NCBI GenBank assembly: GCA_964030785.1 | Contig: OZ034972.1 | Coordinates: 15,562,431-15,626,430, forward strand | Direction: 5' to 3' | DNA from: Siderastrea siderea | Lineage: Eukaryota > Cnidaria > Anthozoa > Scleractinia > Rhizangiidae | Length of the DNA: 64,000 nt | Part shown: piece by piece, positions 10,886-22,296 of the stretch | Numbering within the stretch: the first letter of the stretch is position 1 | How the letters are laid out: the number at the start of each line of letters is the position of its first letter | Position numbers and translations under genes: made by a program | The notes under the pieces: model-generated | What the model saw: only the letters and a program-made list of their open reading frames with translations | What the model was told of the DNA's origin: nothing | Database searches by the model: none

Positions 10886-13800
10886 GGCATCTTGTTTCCT
10901 CGCCAACCGGAAGAATATCGGCACTTCCTGTCCCTAAATAGCGCCTTAGAAAATGTCCTTCATGAGGTCTTTGTTCGCCGTTTTCTTATTGCCTTTTTCT
11001 TATGAGCAAAATAATATAGCTATTAAGAGTGGCTGCCTGTTAGGATCGAGAATGCTCCGTCATCGGCCCATTTGGCGAATTCCTCATATTTTACCCAAAG
11101 ATTCCTTTTGGTAAAATGTTCTCAAAAATCACATTTAAAAGTTCGAGCGATATTTTAATTGTCAGAAATTCACAAAAAATTGAAAGTGCAGCCAAAGTGC
11201 GGGTTTTCGCCTGATCAAATACCGATCAAAATAAAAATCCCGTCTGAGGACGAAGCATCGCTAGGGCATTAAAATAAATTTAATTGATGTCAAACGTGGC
11301 ATGAATTAGGAGCAACTACTCTTATGCATGTTTCACTTTCAAAACAATTTAAATCTGTTAATTCTGAAATTTTGCGAGCCATTTTGAAAACACCTCTATA
11401 GAGTGCTGATAATGGCAGGAAAATGTAGGTGAAGTTTAACGGCATTAAAATGGTCATGGTACCTCGTTTTGCGATAATTTTACTTTACAGCCAGAAGGTA
11501 TCATTATTGAATATTTTCCATGGCAAGTTTCAAGGTCGAGTGAAAACTCGCAAAGCTTCCCTGTGAGAAAATTGAATGTTGTATCTCATGCGTTGGGCCC
11601 AAATCACGAAAGATTTTTAGATGAACTTAGGTTAATCAGCTTCAACTGCACCTATAAAATTCTAACAATAATTTAAATCTTGGCAATTTGCCATTGAACT
11701 TGAAAAATTTACCCAATAGCAAGCAAAAACATAGGCACGCAACGCGTACAGAGCCAATAACGTTTTGTTCCGCAATATGGTGAAATTTATTAACACAACC
11801 AAAGGATTTCACACCATTGCAGTGCAGACTGTGCGGTCCCCTCCCCCTTTTCCGACAACTTGCGGCTAATGTAACATAACCTGCGTTCAGGCTCTATTTT
11901 CGTTTCGCTCGGTGAAACATTCAGGCGGGAAGAGCGAAACGAAAAATAGCGCCTGATACAACTCTTCTACGGAGCGTCTACCGCCCACTTTTTTGATTGA
12001 CATTCAACAAAACAGCTAATCAAACACAATCCTTGGTATGGAAATTTTCCATCACGGCAATTTGCTAAAAGTCCCGTAAATGTCGGCAAAAAGAAGAAAA
12101 TCACAGGCTACGGTATATCTTCTAGGCACTAGCTCTCTTACAAGATTGCTAACTTGAAGGTACTCGTTCCAGTATTGTACATGGTTGCTCTGTCTGAGCG
12201 GAAAATGGAAATTCAGAACATGACGAGGCGGTCCTGTAACCAAAGTATTCTGTATGCTTGAATCCTTTGTTATTTCAGGTGGTATCCGGAAATATTCTCT
12301 ACGCATTTGTCACCGATTTTCTACGTAGAAAACCTTGGAAAATTAAGATAAATACCTTCAGTTTCATTCTTTAGAATAAAGATATAAATAAGACCGTTAT
12401 AAACAAACGAGTATTTTGTAATTCAATTTAGTTCCAGAAGTGCTGATAAATATTTTAGATTTTATCTCTAAACAGCAGCGAATTTTGAAACGAGGAACAT
12501 TTATTATTATAAAACTAGTCAGATACTTTGATATCTATGTCAGAGATCAATAAGAACGACATTAGTAACAATGAATGAATGGACTGAAAATCTATATTAC
12601 TTAGGTATAAACAAAAACAGCATCTCGCTGATTACAGCTCTCGCTAAAACATCAGTTTACCGTTAGGTTTACTGAATTATCGCTTGACTTGTCATTCTTA
12701 GCGAAAGATGCTAGACCCTCTGCTGTTCTGCGGAAACAACCACTACTCTATTGTTTTCAATACTAGCTGAAAGCTTTCAAACGAAAATTTCTAGACACGA
12801 TGCGATAAAACCGGATACATACTTCACTGTTGTCACGACGATTTTCACAGTAGTAGTTTTATTTCCACTCTAGTTGTTCTCTAGTTGAACGCCGATTTAC
12901 ACCTTCGCTTCGTCTCACGAGTCTCACTTGTTTTTTCTTACTCAACTCACTCCCTCTGCCTCATGGCTGTCAGACCGGTCTAAACCGGTTTTCCGGCTGA
13001 CGTCACTTAACAGTCACGCAACTGTCACGCTGCACACATTTCCGTCCCGACACTGTTGCTGTACTTCACTGTTGCGTCAAACTGAACGCCATTCTCAGGA
13101 GAGAAAGAAATGATGACAATTCTTCTAAAACGACGAGAATATCTTAAAGCTAATATCTTAAATTTACCTCGGCAGACTTGTCCTTGGCGCTGGCGGTCGG
13201 ATCGAAAATTGTGAGCGAGTCTCGTAGACAAATTTACTTCCGTTGACAGCTCTATTGTTAAAGGGTCAATCAGATTGCGAGATTCGCCGGCACAAGGTCC
13301 TGTGAGAGATTGTATCAGGCCCAATTTTAGCGAGCGACCAACGTAAGAGAATATAACAGCGATGCTAAAATTCGTTCTGATCGCATGTTAAATGTCTTCG
13401 CCAGAGCAAGAGATCGACATATTCAGTTATCATAAAACAGGGTAACGAGCAGCGTGACTACGTGACAGTTAATTATAGCGTGACATTAGAATTGCGTGCG
13501 AAGTAAATAAAGCTCTTCGTTTCCCTTTTCCTCAAAGACAACATATCCTAACACGCCTGTTTCTTGCATTTTTTATGTATTCAACTCTTGATAGGCGTGA
13601 AAAAAAAACTTGGAAAATTCAGTAGGTCTCTATTAGAATGCTTGGTTCGAGACGTTTCAAGCGTTGCGTTACATTCCAAGGGTTCAAATTTAAGCAGCTG
13701 CAAGCAGCTGTCAACTATGCAAATTTGATCAACACGCTTTTAACTATAAATAACCCCGAAGTAAAGTTTGGTATCTTGTAAAGACTCTACTCTTATTAAC

Positions 13801-14620
13801 TGATCACCACTGTAACTTGGATTTTTAATACTAGTTTCATTCAAGTTTTTCAGCTTTAGGAATAGCTAAGAACAAGCCCCCGCAAATTCCGATTTTACTT
13901 TGTCTAGACGAAATTTGATATGCGAAATTTAATTTATGCGAAACACGCAGATTCTCAGACATCTCAGATTCTCGTTTCATCTATTTTTAGAACTCGTTTA
14001 GGGTCTCGGCTTGTACTTGTCGTGTTTGTAACAGCACCGAAATATTTATATCCAGCTTTCTTCTTCAAGAATAAATAAATTGTATTAACCTTATGCAAAA
14101 ACCGCTTGCTTCTCAGCTCGGGTTTCTCATTATTTATCTTTCTTTCTTTACCTTTCTTTGGTAATTCCACTAGAAAGCAAAAAACAATTGACACCCTCAA
14201 GCTGGTTGGAAGTCAAAATGTTCTTCTACGAAAACTAATAATTCCGCTTGGAAATTAATAAAGGAAAACAGAAACAACAAATGCGTGAATTCACACACAT
14301 AAGTGGATCTCAAATTGACGAGTCCGTCTTGTGTATAATTTCTGATGTGTTTACTGCTGTGAAAATTTGTACCACGGCTAGGTAAACGCAGGACTACATC
14401 GCGAATAAAATCCTGCCACACCTGAAGTATACAAAACAGCGCATTCGAAGTAACATTAAATAGTTCCTGGTGATCGCAAAACACTTCAAAGCCCGGGAGT
14501 CGTACTCCCACAGTATAAGATGTATGGGCATGTACCGCTGATAAGAAGGGTTTCAGTGTCCCGGTGGCACACCCCCACCCAATGTCTCACAGAATACCCC
14601 CACGGCTTCACAGACGAAGA
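10886..14620. other. Gene-free stretch with one hairpin
   Basis: No supported gene. 11889-11910 (AGGCTCTATTTTCGTTTCGCTC) and 11932-11954 (reverse complement with one inserted base and one change) form a 22-bp-arm inverted repeat with a 21-base loop. A short direct repeat GCAGCTGCAAGCAGCTG sits near 13695. The minus-strand frames at 12052-12306, 13025-13324 and 14197-14511 show no family features. Confidence 0.4.
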
Positions 14621-14630
14621 CAGATACCGT

Positions 14631-14664
14631 ACATCGTATATCGTATATCGTATATCGTATATCG
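14631..14664. repeat. Microsatellite (ATCGTAT)n
   Basis: Between four and five tandem copies of a 7-bp unit ATCGTAT. Confidence 0.8.
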
Positions 14665-14694
14665 ACAGGGCCGTTCTTTTAGGCTTTGATGACA

Positions 14695-14732
14695 TTAGCC
14701 ACTGACGTCACTTTCGTGACGTCATTGGCTAA
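14695..14732. repeat. Hairpin built from two CRE-like palindromes
   Basis: Left arm TTAGCCACTGACGTCAC (14695-14711) and right arm GTGACGTCATTGGCTAA (14716-14732) pair with one mismatch around a 4-base loop. Each arm contains TGACGTCA, the CREB/ATF consensus. The outer CCAAT-like ATTGGCTAA is also present. Whether it is regulatory or a transposon end is unknown. Confidence 0.6.
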
Positions 14733-17060
14733 AAATGTATTCGGGTGTTTTTTAAAGGCTCTCGAAAGTCTCATTTGAGCTGAAACTCCCTCCAGTGTAA
14801 GTACCGTCGGCTTGTATTCGCCTTAGGTGAATTTGTCAACAAGCGCTGCTGACATTTCAAACTGAAGAGGTTTCCGAACTTTCATCCAATTAGCGTTTTC
14901 TTTTTTAATTTCACATTTCAATTGGTTAAACACAAAATCGTGAAATACTTTATAAGTTTAGGCAGCTCGGATGGCTGCCTGTTCGCGCTGAAATCACTTG
15001 CAATTATTTCAAGAGCACTGTCAATGTCATGTAAACAAACGATTGGGTGGCATTCATACAGTCAATAATCTCTCGAGAGAGGTCAGAATGTCAAGAGCTG
15101 TAGTAACGTAACGTTTATATAGCAGGAAGGTGATCAAAATGTCAATGTTGTAAAGGTAGTGACGATTTCAAATCAAATTCCGCCTATATAATTACAAAAC
15201 TAAAAGGAAATCTGTCCGTCACCAAACAAATGTACAGCATTTTTAAAAATGCTTATTATGTTCCTAAGCAGTCACAAAAAACATACCCAGCTCAAGTATT
15301 AAAAGTGCTTTACATTTGATACAGATAAATCACGCAACCCCCACGTAGCGCATATAGCCTGATCACACGCACACCGCTCCTGCGAAATTGTGTACATTTC
15401 GCTTCATTTTGCACGTGAAGACACGAAGAAGCACTTTTAGATATGCGGTTTGCTTTGCCGTGATTGTTTCTCGTGTTCCAATGGCTCTTTGTAGCTATAG
15501 TACATTACACAGCAACGATACCCCTTGCGGGCAGTCTAGTGATTAGCCTGGTCAGCTGGAATGCGTGCGTGGCGCTCAAAGACTGTACTAAAGATGTAAT
15601 CGGTCATTTATTAAACTCAGCAATGATGAAGGAGTGGGAACTGAAAGGAAGTTGCTGTTAGCCAGAGCCGGTAAGTACCTTTTCAAAAACGAAACCCATT
15701 TTTGTGATGTTATGAACTCTGACACTTACATGCTTGACTATATAAAAACAAATGCGTTCAGGGGTTTTCTCGTTGGAAGAAAAGCATCATGCCCTGAGTA
15801 TTTGCCCACGCCATAAAGCCGAATCTAGAATCCGATGGAGGACAAGAAAAACCCTGTGTGCAGTTCCTTTGCGCGGTTCATAAGTTGCCGATAAGGACGG
15901 GATAATAATGATGATGATAAAGCACCGAGTGCAACTTAAACGTCTTTTATATTCTAAGTCAAACATTTCGCCAAAGGTAATAAAGGTTCATTTTTCAAAA
16001 CATAGTGAATGTTTTTCTTATAGTCAACGGTCAAATATGTCAGAAAAGATCACTCAACTTCTACATCTACATTTTTCTGTAGTAAATCATATTGTTTCAA
16101 TCTATTCGAGGCTTTATTATAATTCTTTGGCTGTGCAAACTCAACGGGACTCGCAAAGAAGCGATAATGTGCTTTTCTTTTCAAAGGAAAAAGTATGCGC
16201 AAACGTTTCTCTTAACCATTTTTACGCCTTAGAGTTCAAAAAGAGTGTTTCAATGTTAGAGAAAAAACTAGAAATTTGGATATGAAATGTTGGTGAACAA
16301 CCGAGTAGCTGGGCATCCTGTGGTGCAAATTGCTCCAAAGCGTAAAAGCTGTCCCTACGTTTTGAAGTTGACTTCCCGTTCTCTTTATGCAGACCTAAAC
16401 TGAGCTACTGAATATTATTTAAATAAATGTTTAGGCTTGAAGTGACTGTTCTTCCGTTCCTTTACGCAACGCTCCGATTACAAATCATTACTTTTCCCCA
16501 TGATGCTCATTTAGTCTTCGAGTGCACAAAATAAAGTCCAGAAATATAAGACCACTATTTAGAAAAAGGGCGTCATATATCGATCACAGGCGTTTTGTAG
16601 ACAGGTGTCGCAATAACATTTTTATTAGCTTTTTTTCCGGTTTGAAAGTGAAAAAAAGTTGTCACTGGCGTTTAGCAAAGTTTAAACTTCATATTCTTTC
16701 TCGGTATTCAGATCCATGCATGGTCATCTAACGATAAGGTTTTCTTCTCGGTTTGTTAACATGAAGAGGCAAATATTTGCCTCCGTCGTATTTAAAGAGT
16801 GAAAAGTAACATTGTGACTGTCTAAAACGGAGCTTATCTTTTTGTTTTACGAGTTCTTTACAAACTTTGCTACATCTTTTCTATTTCTGAAGGAAACGAG
16901 AATACTACAGATATAACTAGCCCAAAAATAGCTGATCAATAAACAAGGGATAATAACGATGAAAAAAAAGGACCCAGCGCAACGTAATCGTCTTTCATTT
17001 GATAGGAAAAGCATTTAGCCACAGCCGGGTAATAAAAGTTCATTGATCAAAACATTGTGA
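14733..17060. other. Gene-free stretch with a diverged direct duplication
   Basis: About 15895-16010 and 16945-17065 are diverged copies. Both carry GGGATAATAA.GATGA, a CGTCTTT.AT block and GGTAATAAA.GTTCATT..TCAAAACAT. Neither has coding features. The open frame at 15908-16285 overlaps the first copy and looks incidental. Confidence 0.45.
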
Positions 17061-17065
17061 ACGAC

Positions 17066-17190
17066 GAGAATGTCCGGTATTTATCTGTTTACGTCATTAT
17101 AACAGCAAGGCCATTGTTTAGAGGCCATGCGACCCCAAGAAGACTAAGTGAACTGACAGACGACGACTAGCGATGACGAAAATGAAAAAC
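17066..17190. repeat. Dispersed direct repeat, first copy
   Basis: It shares GAGAATGTCCGGTATTT, ATCTGTTTA.GTCATTATAA, CGGCCATTGTT.AGAGGCC-like and ACTAAGTGAACTGAC with 19812-19965. The second copy has an extra 28 bp after GGTATTT. The two flank the Mutator-like element. Confidence 0.6.
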
Positions 17191-17224
17191 AACAAGAAAT
17201 TCGGAAGAATTTACAAGTGGCCGA

Positions 17225-17560
17225 TGGTAACTCTGCCCGCCCTTTCCCCGGTGTACCCTCGTGTACACTCTCTTAAAATTCCAAGGAGACCCAGTACGTG
17301 AATCTGTGTGACCAAAACAGTGGCTATTTGAAGCAGTATTTTGACTAATGCTGTGACACTATCGAAGAAAGATATTTTGGGTATTCTGAAGAATTTACAG
17401 GCGGCTTATGGTGACCCAACGGCATCCCTCCTTCCCCCACTAAGGAGACAGCATGTGAACCTGCGTGACGAAAACCGTGAAAGTGTGATGCAATATTTGG
17501 CTATGGTGCAACCCTGGCACACTTAGCCGAATAAATAAAGAACTGAAATGTTCCCTCTCC
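17225..17560. repeat. Local tandem duplication
   Basis: AAGGAGACCCAGTACGTGAA.CTGTGTGAC and AAGGAGACAGCATGTGAACCTGCGTGAC blocks recur about 160 bp apart, with shared flanking text. An AATAAATAAA lies at about 17530. No protein family is recognisable. Confidence 0.4.
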
Positions 17561-17817
17561 CTTGCTGTTTGATTTCCACGGGATCGTCTGTCCAAATATC
17601 GGGCACCAAAGATGCAGCAGCTTTGTCACAGAAGAACGACGACTACGACATAAATTGCTTTATTTCAAAGTCAATGGGTTAGCCGCAAAGACAACACGAT
17701 TTAACCTTGCACGAGAACTAGTAGCAACAGCGACAAACTCCTACTGTTGGGCTAAGACCACGCAAGGCTATCAATAGCAAGTTGACAGGCAACTTGATAT
17801 AATACGGGTTTTGTTAA

Positions 17818-19554
17818 GGCATGTGCTAAAATCCAGACGCTGGATTCTGGACAATGGACGATAGACGATGGATGATAGACGATGGACGATATGCCTATTT
17901 TTGACAGACGAGGGTCAAATTTGTCACACAATCTTTAGGGCGGAATTTTTTCCGAGTGTCTTTTTGTCACGCAACGTCACATGAACGCAAATTGTCAGAG
18001 ACATTTTAAAATTTGTCACGCAATCACGGGCAAAAACGAATAAACGAATGTCTGCAATGCATGTCTGCAGGAAGTTATGACGACGGTATTGTCGTGTTGC
18101 CAACTAATTTTCACGCAGTAAAAAAAGGAAAAGACTATTCCCGGGAGACTATTATATAGAATAAAATCCCTGACAGAAAAAGCACAACAAAAGAATTGAG
18201 ATTCACACATTTATTTTGTTACACTGGAAATCGCGTACAAGAATAAAAGACAGAACTTGTCGCTTCTGATCAGGTAGTCCAACATAAATTGGACTTCAAT
18301 AAGACTGGAGTACGAGGTCAAGATTGAGTACGAATTGCCCGTTTCCATTGCCACGCCAGACAAGGCGCAGAATACATATACTTGAAATAACGAAGGACTC
18401 TACGGAGCTGGAAACGTGCAAGTCGATATATTTTAGGGCCATCTTTTACTATAAAAACTTGGTAGGTCTACCGAGTTTTCATTTTAGAATACTGTCAGGA
18501 AGAGAGAGAACAAAAACTGTTTTTCTTTTCTCGCCAATGGTCCCTAAACAGATCCTAAAGGATGCCTTCGGAGGAGGCTAGTTAAAACACATAAACCAAG
18601 ATTTTCACACACCACAGCAGCCTCTAATTCTACTGATCAACTTGTCCTACTCCGACTAAGGCTCTTTTTAGGACGTATAAATGGTTATGTTATGTTATGG
18701 TTATGTTATGTTATGTTATGTTACTTACTTACCTTCCAGCCTTGGGAAATCTGAACGATCGCTCATATCTACGGCTACATTTGTTAGAACATGAGAGATT
18801 TGCATGAATGAAATGTCGTCGCCCTATTTTGCCTCACGTGGCATGTCTCATTTACGGGTACGCTCGGTGTTTTAGGTTTTTTATACTTAAAGAAGAACGC
18901 AAATCTAAGCGCCGATACACTCTTTTTATTTTGTAAGAACCATTTTTATAAGAACGTTGAGGCTGAGAGGCCTAGCAGTTGGCTCGATTACCAGCCGCTG
19001 TTCGGGAGAGCGGCGGAAATCGAGCTTACGGGAAGAGACGAGCACGTACATAACACGTGTTTGCCGTATGGGGTACGGTTCTACCGCGTCACGCCCCATA
19101 TTACAATGGACTGCGTGCAGTCTCTAATAATTCATGTGAAATTGCGTGACAAACCAGACACTTGTTTTTTTTATATGGAAATCATATCCCTAAGGATTGT
19201 GTGACAAATTTGGCCCTCGTCTGCCAAAAATCTAATCGAAGATGGGCATCCGTCGTCCTTGGGCACACATATAACAGACATTCGTTTATTCGTTTTTGCC
19301 CGCGATTGCGTGACAAATTTGAATGTCGTGTAAAAATTAAAGTCTGATAATTTGCGTTCATGTGACGTTGCGTGACAAAAAGGACACTTGAAAAAAAATT
19401 CCCTGAAATTCCCTAAGGATTGTGTGACAAAATTGACCCTTGTCTGTCAAAAATGGGCATATCTTCCATCGTCTATCGTCTATCGTCCATCGTTTACCGT
19501 CCATCGTCCATCGTCTATCGTCCAGAATCCAGCGTTTGGGTTTTAGCACATGCC
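17818..19554. mobile_element. Mutator-like (MULE) non-autonomous element
   Basis: A perfect 9-bp duplication TTTTGTTAA flanks the element at 17809-17817 and 19555-19563. Terminal sequence GGCATGTGCTAAAA.CC is inverted at the two ends. The arms run long (left about 17818-18060, right about 19285-19554). They share runs of GGACGATAGACGATGG-type units, GTCACGCAACGTCACATGAACGC and the ATTCGTTTATTCG block. The right side carries a second partial copy of the subterminal block (about 19141-19235, with CCCTAAGGATTGTGTGACAAA). Long TIRs with a 9-bp duplication are typical of Mutator. The interior encodes no recognisable transposase. Confidence 0.75.
18673..18722. repeat. Microsatellite (TTATG)n
   Basis: Short tandem units of GTTATG/TTATG lie inside the Mutator-like element. 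Confidence 0.7.
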
Positions 19555-19811
19555 TTTTGTTAAACGGTCAAGACAACGATAACAATTGTTAATTGTATTC
19601 TCCTACAATCTGCGTACTTATGGACGTCCGATAAGGCGCACTGTCACGATCTGTCACTGTATTCCCTTTTAAAACACGTCTTGTAAACACGTCTGCAGCG
19701 ATTCTAATGTATTTTATCAATACTACCCTGAAGATTCCTGCGATCATAGATGGAAAATTAAATTCATCTTACAAGATTTTCAGTAAAGGTCATTTCATTA
19801 TTTATTCACTA

Positions 19812-19965
19812 GGAGAATGTCCGGTATTTGAGGGGTTGGATTTCAAACCTAATAAAATCTATCTGTTTATGTCATTATAACAGCACGGCCATTGTTCAGA
19901 GGCCGCGCGACCGCAAGAGGACTAAGTGAACTGACGGACCGCGACTACGACGAAAATGAAAAACA
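19812..19965. repeat. Dispersed direct repeat, second copy
   Basis: This is the partner of 17066-17190, directly left of the hAT element. It shares GAGAATGTCCGGTATTT and CTAAGTGAACTGACGGAC-like text. Confidence 0.6.
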
Positions 19966-20009
19966 AAAAAAGTCCATTTTACTAGTCGGCGCGACGTGCG
20001 TATACGCAC

Positions 20010-21995
20010 CAGGCCCGTAACCAGGGGGGTGCACGGGGTGCGTTCGCACCCCCCCCCCCCCACAGGTCCCAAAGGTCCACATTTTGATACTCGATGTCCA
20101 AGCTAAGGAGTACAGTCGGTTAAACTGAAGGATACTAGTAAATCTTTAAAACTTAACAGCGATAGTTAAACAAAACCAAACGGTGGAAATGGCAGTAATG
20201 TATTCACTCGCAGACTAAAACCGGCTGCACTCTAGTAGCTCGAGCCAGTCAGAACATTTCAATGAGCGCAGATGTCCGAGCTTATCTGAATGGATAATGA
20301 AATCAACGTGCTGCGCGGTTTACACGGGAGTCTAGACAAGCGAGCCAGTGACACAGGAGCGATCTCACGATTTTTGTCAGACCCGTCTGCTAACGCGACG
20401 GGTAGTATTCTCTATTTGTACGAGCGCACGAACGTCCGAAGATGCAAAATCAGTTTTTTTGTGTAATATGTTATGGGTAGGTGAGAACAGGAAAATAGAA
20501 AGAGGAAGGCTTCAGCTAATTCTTGCCAGTCTCTCCATACATGGGTCAGTAAAGTGCCCCGTGAAGAGCTTTCAGACACTGACAATGACAGTGCAGTCTG
20601 TGACAGCAGCCCGGGTGAGACCACGACTTCAGATCTATCTCAGTTAACTACAGTTTTACAGCGAGATATAAAAGGTAAATCACGCTTATTTTCGCGATGT
20701 CCACCAGTCTTGATCCCAGTATTATGCTCTGAGATTTACTCAGTGTTCCTCAATATGAAACAAAATTATATTACTTAATAAGCAGCCAGTAAGGGAACAC
20801 AGAGTAACAATTCGGAGAGGGACTTGGGGGAGGGTTAATCCTTCTGGAAATCCACAGGCATCCCAAGCCATCAATAAAGAAGTTTTCGAGTCACAAAGAG
20901 GGAAGGTAATTTTATGTTTCTACTCGTCTCTTATCGTCATATTCCTGATGTCAATATTCTATGAGAAGCCGATGTGAACTTTCTTAACAATTGCGCACTG
21001 TTAATAAAATTGTAGAGACTGCGCAAGCTCCAGTACCTAAGAATTGCTGAGGGCAATCTAACGCGACATCATTTAGAACCAGTGATGTAACAAGAAATAA
21101 ATGACATCGGGAAGTTTTCGACGACCTTTGAGGAATCTGGTTCTTTGGCAAACAAGCTGCCAGTTGGTCAGAGATATCACTTGATTAAAAGTCATTTTGT
21201 GCCATCGATTATAATTAACTACAAGTTTCCAACATTGTCCAATGCGATTTCTTCGATTCATCAGTGGTCTACAGCCCTTCAGTAGATTGAGTATTCTGTA
21301 AACACTGTGCTTTGATGATACCTATGCATTGCAGGAAAGATAAGGGCGCTTTTGTTAACAAGCCTTTCATAAACTGGCATAAGTTTCAAGAAAAGGCAAA
21401 AAAACATAAGCAAATGAAGTACTATCACGACGCAATGATCGCCACTGAATCCTTTCCTAATTCTGTTGAAAAGCCAGAGTGAACAACCGAATAAATGACA
21501 AGAAGAGGAAGAATGTGTTTCAGAAGCAATCCTTTTCTGTGGTCGACAGTGCATTGCCCTGCGTGGAGATAACGAAGTCTTGAACGCTGAGAGTCGTGAC
21601 AATACAGGCAACTTCGTGGCGGCTCGGCAGCTAACCACAACGACATTTTACCAAGTTAAAATTGGTTTGGATGAGGTGGTAAATCTGTTTGCCACCAAAC
21701 ACCCACAGAGGCTGGAGCTCGGGGCAATCCTGAAGGATTAGTCCTGCAGTATTTGATGTATCATTTTACATCGTAAAATTAGTCGTTTATAACTTTATTG
21801 AAACAATTGTATTCGACAAATATAATATTCAGTACCTACCCTGTACTTTGCCGTTGCAATTTCTCATGTATCTCGGCTACTTTCCTAAATAAACGGATCA
21901 GACAATAACAAAATAAATTTCGGTAGTTTTGTCCACTTTGGCCTCGTTAGCACCCTTCCCCCCCCCCCCCACAAAAAATCCTGGTTACGGGCCTG
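20010..21995 (+). mobile_element. hAT-type DNA transposon, decayed
   Basis: The left end CAGGCCCGTAACCAGG and the right end CCTGGTTACGGGCCTG are perfect 16-bp inverted repeats, with G/C homopolymer runs just inside both. Ends of the form CAGGSSCGTARCCAGG are typical of hAT elements. An exact 8-bp duplication is not seen. The flanks instead share a diverged 40-bp direct repeat (about 19965-20005 and 22012-22055, both with GTCCATTTTAC.AGT). The interior carries a hAT transposase pseudogene on the plus strand. Confidence 0.75.
20560..21740 (+). pseudogene. hAT transposase remnant (TTF/ZMYM-like)
   Basis: Plus-strand fragments in several frames follow the order of a hAT protein with a TTF-type zinc finger. 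An acidic N-terminus (DTDNDSAVCDSS) lies near 20575-20610. A fragment reading LIKSHFVPS...YKFPT is at about 21180-21235. The finger region (INWHKFQEKAKKHKQMKYYH) is at about 21365-21425. The start of the catalytic core (FCGRQCIALRGDNE then RDNTGNFVA) is at 21535-21621. Stops and frame changes separate the pieces, and the rest of the core and dimerisation domain is missing. It is not functional. Confidence 0.7.
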
Positions 21996-22296
21996 CGCAC
22001 GACGGCTGCCACAAAAAAACGTCCATTTTACGAGTTGGTGTGACGTGCGCATCATTGCCGCCTAACCGTGCAACCTTGTGACTTCGTGAAACTGTCTGTG
22101 TTTTTTTTTTTCTGTAATTGGAACTGACGTAAATGGCAGGAGTGCATGTTCCCTTAGGAGAGGCGTCTTGGCTTACGAGAGGCTTCCTTTACAGAAGTTT
22201 GTCTACACTTTCATCCTTCCGTAGTTTTTGAACGTCGTGATTATTTCTTTTTCTAAAAAAATGCATTTCGCTTTACATGCAACGTTTTTTTGAATA

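Noticed and set aside
15908..16285. 125-codon open frame as a gene
   Set aside because: It overlaps a diverged duplicated segment with no open frame in the other copy and has no recognisable domain.
21279..21646. Minus-strand open frames of 119 and 73 codons
   Set aside because: They are antisense to the hAT transposase remnant.
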